NCBI GenBank assembly: GCA_020429465.1
Contig: JAGQLH010000040.1
Location: 1-11,832, forward strand
DNA: 11,832 nt
DNA from: Candidatus Dojkabacteria bacterium
GTDB taxonomy: Bacteria > Patescibacteriota > Dojkabacteria > B142 > WJKM01
Direction of reading: 5' to 3'
The number at the start of each line of letters is the position of its first letter. Position 1 is the first letter of the stretch. Position numbers and translations under genes: made by a program. Positions 6,157 through 11,832 of this stretch are shown here, one piece after another. Under the pieces are notes generated by a model, which saw only the letters and a program-made list of their open reading frames with translations, was not told the DNA's origin and made no database searches.

Positions 6157-7917
6157 CTACTTATGAGTTTTTAACTTATTGGTAATAGCGGAAATTTCGG
6201 ACAATAGTTCCGCAGTTTCCTCTCCCTTTTGCTCTTGATGCTTTAATTGCTTCTTCAATTCACCCAAACGACGCTTGTAATAAATCTCTGTTAATTCAGC
6301 AATATGTTCCTTAAAAAAGTGTTTAGCTTCTACATCAGATTCAAAACTACCAAGCTGCTGCATAAGTAATTCTGTAGCAAGGTCTTTTTCACCGTCCTTC
6401 AAACCTTCAATGTTTTTCGAGATTGATTTTTCCCCTTTAGTAAGTTTTTTATAAATATCCAACGCATGCTGATCAGAAAATATATCCCAATCGATAGTTT
6501 CACTTCTGAATTCAGGGTATTGTAAAAGGAATGAAAGCAAATACCGTTCTTTGGTATTCTTTCGTTCTTGAAAAATTGGCTTATTCACTTTTTCTGCCCC
6601 GCTGTCTATTACCGTTGTCTTTTGCGACTTTGACTCTACAAGCAACTTTTGAATCACTGAAATCTTAACATCAAGCATGTCAGCAACTTCTTGTATGTAA
6701 TGATTTTTGGCTATTTCATCGTTTACATGAGCAAGTATTGGGGCAATCCTATGCCCAAGCTCACTCTTTCCTTCAGCACTTTCAAGATCCAATTCTTTCG
6801 CAAGAGATCTCATAATAAACCGGACCACACTAACTGCATCATCAATTCGTTCTTGAAGTAATTGATCTCCACCCGATATGAGCTCATCTACATCTCCATA
6901 TGGTGCAACATCGATGGATTTAGTAGTAAACCCTAGATCTTGAGCTAGTTCATGAGAACGAATTAATGCTTTTTGACCAGCTGTATCATTATCAAAAGCA
7001 AAATAAATAGTATCAGTGTATCGTTTCAAAAGCTGGAGTTGCTCTTTTGTAAGTGCCGTCCCCATCGGTGCTACTATATTTTCAATGCCAACTTTATGAG
7101 CCATTGGAACATCAACATTTCCCTCAACAATAATCACAAATTTATTTTTTCTGATGCTATCACGAGCCTGGAAAAGTCCGTATAGAATTGCAGACTTTTT
7201 GTACACGAGAGTTTCAGACGAGTTGAGATACTTAGGTATATCATCGGCAGAAATAACACGCCCACTAAATCCAACAATATCACCGATATGATTATGGATT
7301 GGGAACATAAGTCTATTTCTGAATTTATCATAGGTACGAGAATTCTTTTGTGTTAGCAAACTCCACGAAACTAAATCTGCTTCTGAGTATCCCTTTTTAG
7401 AAAGAAATGCTTTAAGACTTTGGAAATCATTTGGTGCATACCCTAGTAAGAATTTTTTTACTTCTTGTTTTCTAAATTTACGTTTACGCGCATAAATTCT
7501 TCCTTCCTCACCTCGTTCATGCTTAAGGAAAATATAATGGAAAAATTCAGCTGCTAACTGATTTGCTCCTAAAATTGCTTTTTTCTTTTCAAAAAGCTTT
7601 GAGTCTTTTTGGGAATAAGAAGAAAGTCTCTCAAGAGGTATACCTGCTTTTTTAGCACATAATTCTAATGCCTTTGGAAACTCAACATTCTCCATATTTT
7701 GGACAAATGTGATTACATCTCCTGATTCACCACAACCAAAACATTTATACCGCTGTATTTCCTGACTGACTGAAAATGATGGGGTTTTTTCATTATGAAA
7801 AGGGCAGGGGGCAAAAAAATTTCGACCAGAGTGTTTTAGTGCAGGTAAATAATCCTGCACAATTGTAATGATATCAAGCTTTTGTTTTACTTCTTCTATC
7901 ACATCTCTTGTAGTCAT
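6157..7917 (-). CDS. dnaG: DNA primase DnaG
   Basis: A 586-aa bacterial primase, which makes RNA primers at the replication fork with the DnaB helicase. The N-terminal CHC2 zinc domain has C38, H41, C59 and C62. The central catalytic core (about 120-250) leads into a TOPRIM domain. Its acidic residues are all present: E265 and D269 in VEGNVDV, D309 and D311 in FDNDTAG, and D342 and D344 in YGDVDELI. The usual forms are EGYMDV and FDGDxAG, so N267, V268 and N310 are variant but non-catalytic positions. The C-terminal region (about 455-586) is helical and matches the place of the DnaB-binding domain, ending in a Lys/Glu coiled coil. The length is normal for the family. The start is ATG at 7917; TATAAT at 7951-7946 lies upstream. 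ftsK follows 58 bp downstream. In many bacteria dnaG sits with rpsU and rpoD instead. Confidence 0.97.
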   Translation of the reverse strand: MTTRDVIEEVKQKLDIITIVQDYLPALKHSGRNFFAPCPFHNEKTPSFSVSQEIQRYKCFGCGESGDVITFVQNMENVEFPKALELCAKKAGIPLERLSSYSQKDSKLFEKKKAILGANQLAAEFFHYIFLKHERGEEGRIYARKRKFRKQEVKKFLLGYAPNDFQSLKAFLSKKGYSEADLVSWSLLTQKNSRTYDKFRNRLMFPIHNHIGDIVGFSGRVISADDIPKYLNSSETLVYKKSAILYGLFQARDSIRKNKFVIIVEGNVDVPMAHKVGIENIVAPMGTALTKEQLQLLKRYTDTIYFAFDNDTAGQKALIRSHELAQDLGFTTKSIDVAPYGDVDELISGGDQLLQERIDDAVSVVRFIMRSLAKELDLESAEGKSELGHRIAPILAHVNDEIAKNHYIQEVADMLDVKISVIQKLLVESKSQKTTVIDSGAEKVNKPIFQERKNTKERYLLSFLLQYPEFRSETIDWDIFSDQHALDIYKKLTKGEKSISKNIEGLKDGEKDLATELLMQQLGSFESDVEAKHFFKEHIAELTEIYYKRRLGELKKQLKHQEQKGEETAELLSEISAITNKLKTHK

Positions 7918-7945
7918 TCGTATCTATTCTACATATAATGCTTTC

Positions 7946-7951
7946 ATTATA
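7946..7951 (-). promoter_or_regulatory. Probable -10 box of dnaG-ftsK
   Basis: TATAAT on the minus strand, about 28 nt before the dnaG ATG. There is no strict TGn extension (the preceding bases are GTG) and no convincing -35 box at 16-18 bp. The expected leader is about 22 nt without a ribosome-binding motif. Confidence 0.45.
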
Positions 7952-7954
7952 CAC

Positions 7955-7984
7955 TTCCCATCAACCCGGTATCATGTTTATAAT
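7955..7984 (+). promoter_or_regulatory. Probable promoter of the receiver-domain gene
   Basis: TATAAT at 7979-7984 with TTCCCA (four of six matches to TTGACA) at 7955-7960, spacing 18 bp. The expected start is near 7991, leaving about 24 nt of A-rich leader before the ATG at 8015 and no Shine-Dalgarno. It overlaps the dnaG promoter region facing the other way, so the two promoters share this 97-bp gap. Confidence 0.45.
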
Positions 7985-8014
7985 AGTTTGTAGGTTACTA
8001 AACAAAAAAAAATC

Positions 8015-8845
8015 ATGTCTCAATCCAATAATTACAAAATACTTATCGCTGAAGACGAAGTTCCACTTCGCAAAGCGCTTGTCAGTAAACTTACGAAGGA
8101 AGGATTTATTACTCTCGAAGCAGAAGATGGTAGACAAGCACTTAATGTGTCTTTGGAACTTCATCCTGATCTCATTATCACCGACATATTTATGCCTGAA
8201 ATGAGCGGTTTGGATTTTGTAAAAAACCTTCGCGAAGATGAGTGGGGTAAGACAGCGAAAATAATTTTTCTTACAAATCTTAATAACACTGAGGAAGTTG
8301 TAAAAGCAATGGAATATGGAGTAGAGGATTATATGGTAAAAAGTGATATGAAATTACAAGATATTGTAATGAAAGTACAAGATGAACTAGAAATGAATCA
8401 AACAACAAGTCCTTCACAGGTAGTGCCAATAGCAACATCACAAACTCCAGAGCAAGATCCAAATATCAACGTAACGCCTGTTCAACAAAGTGAGCAAGTA
8501 GCACAAGCTCCTGCAGTAGATCCCGTTTTACAACAAAATGCACAACAAGCACCAAATCAGACACAAGTTCAGACAACGACTCCATCCGCACCTCCTGTTC
8601 AATCACAGCCTGCAGATACTATTCAGACAAATCAGCAAACAAATGTCCAACAACACGTAGAACCTACAAATCAAACCCCACAAGTGACCACAACACCCGA
8701 AGTGAATGTTACCCCACCACCGCAATCGGTCCAGAATCATAACATCTCAACAGTAGCACCAACCCCACCTGTACTAGAAAATCCGACTGAAACCACCCCT
8801 ACTGCACCACCAGTAATATTAGACCCACCGAATTTTCCTAGCTAA
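8015..8845 (+). CDS. Response regulator receiver-domain protein with Pro/Gln/Thr-rich tail
   Basis: A 276-aa protein. Residues 7-122 are a complete CheY-like receiver. The acidic pair is E13-D14 in LIAEDE, the phosphoacceptor is D57 in IITDIFMPEMSG, the switch Thr is T87 in IIFLTN, and the conserved Lys is K109 in DYMVKSD. All phosphorylation residues are present, so it should accept phosphate from a histidine kinase, none of which is encoded here. Residues about 126-276 contain no recognisable output domain. They are low-complexity and rich in Gln, Pro, Thr, Val and Asn (for example QTNQQTNVQQ), and so probably disordered. The output is unknown: the receiver may act by protein binding, like CheY or Spo0F, with the tail as a tether. 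ATG at 8015 places the first beta strand (KILIAED) at the normal distance. An MFS gene follows after 39 bp, probably in the same transcript. Confidence 0.9.
   Translation: MSQSNNYKILIAEDEVPLRKALVSKLTKEGFITLEAEDGRQALNVSLELHPDLIITDIFMPEMSGLDFVKNLREDEWGKTAKIIFLTNLNNTEEVVKAMEYGVEDYMVKSDMKLQDIVMKVQDELEMNQTTSPSQVVPIATSQTPEQDPNINVTPVQQSEQVAQAPAVDPVLQQNAQQAPNQTQVQTTTPSAPPVQSQPADTIQTNQQTNVQQHVEPTNQTPQVTTTPEVNVTPPPQSVQNHNISTVAPTPPVLENPTETTPTAPPVILDPPNFPS
8390..8842 (+). other. Low-complexity Pro/Gln/Thr-rich coding tail
   Basis: About 150 codons encode almost only Q, P, T, V, N, S and A, with no predicted structure. Reading remains open throughout and codon use resembles the rest of the gene, so this is a genuine extension and not a frameshift read-through. 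Short motifs such as QTNQQT and PPVQ recur loosely without a fixed period. Confidence 0.75.
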
Positions 8846-8884
8846 GATATACCGTATTTCCCATATTATTTAGCAGCTGAACGC

Positions 8885-10078
8885 ATGAAGGGATTTTTCC
8901 ATAACTATTTTCCTTCTTATGGTATTAAAAATATCCGGTTCTATTACTTTTTTCTATTCTTTTCTAATGGTTGGTTTGTCTTAGGTAATTGGATTTTTCT
9001 TTGGTTAAAATATATTACAGTAGGTCAAATAGGACTTATTGATTCAATTGCTTTTATACTTGGAATACTCCTTGAAATACCAAGTGGGGCAGTGAGTGAT
9101 TTACTTGGGAAAAAGAAAACTTTAATACTAGCTTCAATTTTGCACATCAGCGGTTTATGCCTTATGGTTTCAGGAAAAGACACACTTACGTTAGGTATAG
9201 GAAATATATTATTTTTTTCTGGCACTGCTTTCTTCTCTGGATCATCCGAAGCATTTGGATATGATTCCCTCGTTGAGTATAAAAAAGAAAAGAATTATTC
9301 ATTACTTGCAAGTAAATTCCATTTCATTGAACTAGTTGCAACATTTCTTACTGCAGGGATTGGAGGGTACCTTTTCATGATATCTCCAGAATTACCTTGG
9401 TATTTGTGGATTATTTTCAAAGTGATAGCACTCTGCATTATTGTCAAATTCAAAGAACCTTCAGTTGATAGTGAAGTTTTTTCTATTTCTACCTACAAGT
9501 CTCAGTTATTACGTGGGTTTAAATTTTTAGCTAGATCTCCCATAAAGCATTACGCTATTGTCTTTATCCTCCTAAGTTTTGTCTATCATTCTTGGTCTGT
9601 GGGAATAATTCGTCCACTTATGGCAGAATCTTTTGGATTCACAGGTGAAACATTAAGTTATGCTATTTCCTTAATTCTAATTATTTCTTCCGTAGCTGTG
9701 TTATTAGTGCCAAGAGTTAAGCAAAAGTTGGGAAACTCTTTAGGTTTGTCATTACTATCTATAATTTTAGCCGTAAGTTTTATTGCACCCGTTCTATTCC
9801 CAATAAACATACATGGAGGATTCTTTATTATCTTAACTATAATGGTTATCGGAAAAATACGAATTCCCTGGATGTCTGAAGTTTTAAATGTACGAATAGA
9901 ATCAAAAGAGCGGGCAACAGTTCTTTCCACAATTGCCCTTATCACTCAACTTCCATATCCACTGATATCTCTCGCAGGAGGAATGCTCGCAGAAAAAAAT
10001 CTACTTGGAATAGTATACATACTCTTTGTAGTATTGCTGATAGCTGCAGCTTATGTTAGTAAACGGTTTATTCAATAA
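8885..10078 (+). CDS. Major facilitator superfamily transporter
   Basis: A 397-aa integral membrane protein with about 11-12 hydrophobic helices spread over its whole length, the usual MFS size. The strongest signature is between helices 2 and 3: EIPSGAVSDLLGKKKTL, which carries motif A residues G68, D72, G75 and K76-K77. A long loop around 190-215 (KFKEPSVDSEVFSISTYKSQ) separates the two halves. The EIPxG...D form is common in uncharacterised bacterial efflux-like MFS proteins, so proton-coupled export is plausible, but the substrate cannot be told. ATG at 8885 is followed directly by a positively charged cytoplasmic start; no Shine-Dalgarno is visible. It follows the receiver gene by 39 bp, and its stop lies 2 bp from the end of the convergent protease gene. 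Confidence 0.9.
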   Translation: MKGFFHNYFPSYGIKNIRFYYFFLFFSNGWFVLGNWIFLWLKYITVGQIGLIDSIAFILGILLEIPSGAVSDLLGKKKTLILASILHISGLCLMVSGKDTLTLGIGNILFFSGTAFFSGSSEAFGYDSLVEYKKEKNYSLLASKFHFIELVATFLTAGIGGYLFMISPELPWYLWIIFKVIALCIIVKFKEPSVDSEVFSISTYKSQLLRGFKFLARSPIKHYAIVFILLSFVYHSWSVGIIRPLMAESFGFTGETLSYAISLILIISSVAVLLVPRVKQKLGNSLGLSLLSIILAVSFIAPVLFPINIHGGFFIILTIMVIGKIRIPWMSEVLNVRIESKERATVLSTIALITQLPYPLISLAGGMLAEKNLLGIVYILFVVLLIAAAYVSKRFIQ

Positions 10079-10080
10079 AT

Positions 10081-11253
10081 CTAGAGGCGGAAGATCTTCT
10101 TTAATGCCCAGACCACTACTACTCCAGCAACAAATGCAACAGCTGCATAGAATGAGTAATTTCGCCACCGTGCATATGTTTGAGCCTGCTCTAATTCAGG
10201 TGAAATATCAATTTGAATATTGGTTTGAAGAACCTGTTCTGTTGAATCGATCGTTCCAGCAACCTCACATCTATTGAGACTACATTCATTTCCCTCTGTA
10301 CACTCGATAGCAGCCACTTCAGAACAGTACTCCTGATATGAGGCTGTACAACTTCCCGATAGATTTTCACAGGTATTTGTAGCTCTGTCACATACAAGAC
10401 CAAACGCGCATCCCTTAACCGAACACGACTCTCCACATACCGCGACATTATTCTCGTTAAAAGAAAAACTTTGTGCAGAATTTATAAATCCAGTATTCAC
10501 ATCTACTCGAACAGCGATAGCACGATTCCCAATAGAACAAGGATCATCTGTACTTTCAGATGTAGTAATAATCGACGAAATGATACCAACTATATTATTT
10601 GTCCCTTTTTCAAAAACAGGACTTCCACTATCTCCAAAACAAACTCCGCCATTTTCCCCTCGTAGTGTAAGTGTTTTTGCCTCTATCTCTGTAATACAAA
10701 AATCGGCTCGCTTACGTAATTTATCTAATTGGCTTCGTTGAGAATCCGTCTCTGTTCTTCCATACCCCAACACTTCATAACCACAACCACGTTTTGGACT
10801 TGCGATACTCGCATATTCTTCTATTTCATAAAAATCATCGGGTAGGCGAATAACGGCAATGTCTGAATCAACATTTGCTCCATCCCATCCAGAGTGGAGT
10901 ATTACATCACGTGCTAAGAAATTCTGATCAAGTGCAAAATCAAAAAGAGAATATCCAAGATATGCGCTTACTTTATCAGTAAAACAATGACTTGCTGAAA
11001 CAGCCAAATTAGACGTTAAGTACGTAGTTCCACAGATACTTGCACTACTGTTAGCTCCATACGCAATGAGATATCCTGCATACGGATGAAGATTATTTTC
11101 TACAATCCCTCCGTACAATGCACTCGAATCTTCAGGGGAGACATCATCTCTTCGTAACTCAAACGAAAGCGATAGCGTAAACAAGAGAAACGCTCCGAAG
11201 AGTAATGCTACAAGCAGTAAATTTGATTTTTTAGAGTGTTTAATTATGCGCAT
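10081..11253 (-). CDS. Membrane-anchored trypsin-fold (S1) serine protease with Cys-rich stalk and C-terminal TM helix
   Basis: A 390-aa protein. A basic start and a hydrophobic segment (about 11-31) form a signal peptide or anchor. The S1 protease domain spans about 48-258. The catalytic triad is H89 (SASHCF, with C74-C90 matching the conserved His-loop disulfide), D131 (DSDIAVIRL) and S209 (CFGDSGSP). The residue six before the catalytic Ser, which is Asp189 in trypsin, is G203 here, so cleavage after Lys/Arg is not expected. Residues about 270-335 hold some twelve Cys in short spacings (CGESCSVKGCAFGLVC), a likely disulfide-rich stalk. After a linker, a second hydrophobic helix (about 366-384) with a basic end (KKIFRL) anchors the C-terminus. 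The gene starts 2 nt after the stop of the SLH gene, with AGGA 8 nt before the ATG, so the two are translated from one mRNA. The substrate is unknown. Confidence 0.9.
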   Translation of the reverse strand: MRIIKHSKKSNLLLVALLFGAFLLFTLSLSFELRRDDVSPEDSSALYGGIVENNLHPYAGYLIAYGANSSASICGTTYLTSNLAVSASHCFTDKVSAYLGYSLFDFALDQNFLARDVILHSGWDGANVDSDIAVIRLPDDFYEIEEYASIASPKRGCGYEVLGYGRTETDSQRSQLDKLRKRADFCITEIEAKTLTLRGENGGVCFGDSGSPVFEKGTNNIVGIISSIITTSESTDDPCSIGNRAIAVRVDVNTGFINSAQSFSFNENNVAVCGESCSVKGCAFGLVCDRATNTCENLSGSCTASYQEYCSEVAAIECTEGNECSLNRCEVAGTIDSTEQVLQTNIQIDISPELEQAQTYARWRNYSFYAAVAFVAGVVVVWALKKIFRL

Positions 11254-11255
11254 TA

Positions 11256-11832
11256 TTATAATCCTAAGTCTTCATTAATTTTAGCTCTTCCGTTACTTAT
11301 CATCTTCGCCATTTGACCTCGTGTTATTTGATCATCTGGGCCAAATTCTCCATTTGGATACCCATTCACAATACTGTGAGAATACGCAGCATGAATATTT
11401 TCATAAAATGTATGAGTTTGCGGTACATCTGGAAAGACATTGTTTTGAAGTAATGGTAAAAAGTCTTCATTACCTTTCGCAACTCTTGAACCAACAACAA
11501 CAAATTTCATTGCTTGACCTCGGGTGAGAGGATCATCAGGACCAAATTTCCCATCAGGGTAACCACTTACTATCCCTTTACATTTCAAGGTAGTCGCATA
11601 GCTATAGAAAGTATGTTTTTCACGAATATCTGGGAAAAGTTTACACGAATCATCTAATGATATGAATCCAAATCCATTAGCAACAAATTTAGTCATTTGT
11701 GCTCTCGTTACATATTCATCTGGTCTAAAAGTACCATCTCCAAACCCAGAAATTATCTTGTTTTCTGCTAAATCTTGTATATATTCAAAAAAAGTATGTT
11801 CAGGAGAAACATCAGGGAAGAGTTCTGTTGTG
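11256..11832 (-). CDS. S-layer homology (SLH) repeat protein (partial, N-terminus off right edge)
   Basis: The frame is open from the right edge to TAA at 11258-11256, giving 191 visible codons. A Met at 11696 lies inside the first repeat and is not the start. The visible part is three tandem SLH repeats and a short tail (INEDLGL). Each repeat has the order FPDV, HTFF/Y, a helix, G-I-(S/N)-G-(Y/F), DGxFxPDD, TRxQ. SLH triplets bind pyruvylated secondary cell-wall polysaccharide and hold S-layer or other exported proteins on the surface. A C-terminal triplet is a usual anchor arrangement; any functional or signal-peptide region would lie beyond the window. The TRAE motif of classic SLH appears here as TRxQ. 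The protease gene follows after 2 nt, so the pair is one transcription unit. Confidence 0.92.
   Translation of the reverse strand, partial: TTELFPDVSPEHTFFEYIQDLAENKIISGFGDGTFRPDEYVTRAQMTKFVANGFGFISLDDSCKLFPDIREKHTFYSYATTLKCKGIVSGYPDGKFGPDDPLTRGQAMKFVVVGSRVAKGNEDFLPLLQNNVFPDVPQTHTFYENIHAAYSHSIVNGYPNGEFGPDDQITRGQMAKMISNGRAKINEDLGL
11270..11819 (-). repeat. Three tandem SLH repeats in the protein
   Basis: Repeat starts (FPD motif) fall at 11819, 11636 and 11435 on the minus strand, so the repeat spacing is about 61 and 67 residues. The repeats are clearly related in protein sequence (HTF, G-DGxF-PD, TR-Q), but their DNA has diverged. This indicates old duplication and not recent expansion. Confidence 0.85.

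Noticed and set aside
7938..8204. An 88-codon plus-strand open frame starting ahead of the receiver gene
   Set aside because: It overlaps the start of the receiver domain in another frame. The receiver frame has all family residues, and this frame resembles nothing.
10053..10277. A 74-codon plus-strand open frame spanning the MFS/protease junction
   Set aside because: It starts within the MFS coding end and then runs antisense to the protease C-terminus; both of those frames are well supported.
11256..11696. Treating ATG at 11696 as the start of a 146-aa SLH protein
   Set aside because: The frame stays open to the right edge, and the upstream 45 codons encode the first SLH repeat (FPDV, HTFFEYI, DGTFRPDE, TRAQ), so this Met is internal.
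1..11832. Recoding of UGA as glycine, as in some CPR lineages
   Set aside because: ftsK ends at TGA right after a normal C-terminal region, and no frame needs TGA read-through to complete a known domain.
1..11832. tRNA genes, CRISPR arrays, insertion sequences or attachment sites
   Set aside because: Coding sequence fills nearly the whole window. The few gaps are at most about 110 bp and show no tRNA fold, regular direct repeats or transposase remnants.

Overview
The window is a low-GC (mid-30s % by eye), almost fully coding bacterial segment with ten protein genes. I see no RNA genes, insertion sequences or CRISPR arrays. Several traits fit a Candidate Phyla Radiation (Patescibacteria) genome: tightly packed genes, convergent pairs separated by 2-6 bp, short 5' leaders mostly without Shine-Dalgarno motifs, a DHH-fold protein that has lost its catalytic residues, a bare receiver-domain protein with a Pro/Gln/Thr tail, and Gram-positive-like envelope genes (sortase, SLH repeats). 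TGA is used as a normal stop (ftsK), so the UGA-glycine code of Gracilibacteria/SR1 does not apply. The phylum cannot be fixed from sequence reading alone.

Layout, left to right. (1) 1-2268, minus strand: sortase, then an ECF-type sigma factor, then a membrane protein with a DUF4349 domain. The last two overlap by 11 nt, and the DUF4349 gene runs off the left edge. This looks like an envelope-sensing regulatory unit, with the DUF4349 protein where an anti-sigma factor usually sits. (2) 2269-2378: a divergent promoter region with an extended -10 box facing each way. (3) 2379-3830, plus strand: a degenerate DHH-family protein with a long acidic/proline-rich tail. (4) 3837-7917, minus strand: dnaG primase followed by ftsK DNA translocase, both with complete catalytic motifs, forming a replication and chromosome-segregation pair. 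(5) 7918-8014: a second divergent promoter region. (6) 8015-10078, plus strand: a receiver-domain protein followed by a 12-TM-type MFS transporter. (7) 10081-11832, minus strand: a protein with at least three SLH repeats (its N-terminus lies beyond the right edge), followed after 2 nt by a membrane-anchored trypsin-fold serine protease.

Taken together, housekeeping replication genes sit between two cell-surface modules: sortase/sigma/DUF4349 on the left and SLH protein/protease on the right. Functional links between the surface modules are inference. Within each unit, co-transcription is well supported by orientation and spacing. The most interesting points are the sigma/DUF4349 pair, the catalytically dead DHH protein, the receiver domain without an output domain, and the double-anchored protease coupled to an SLH protein.
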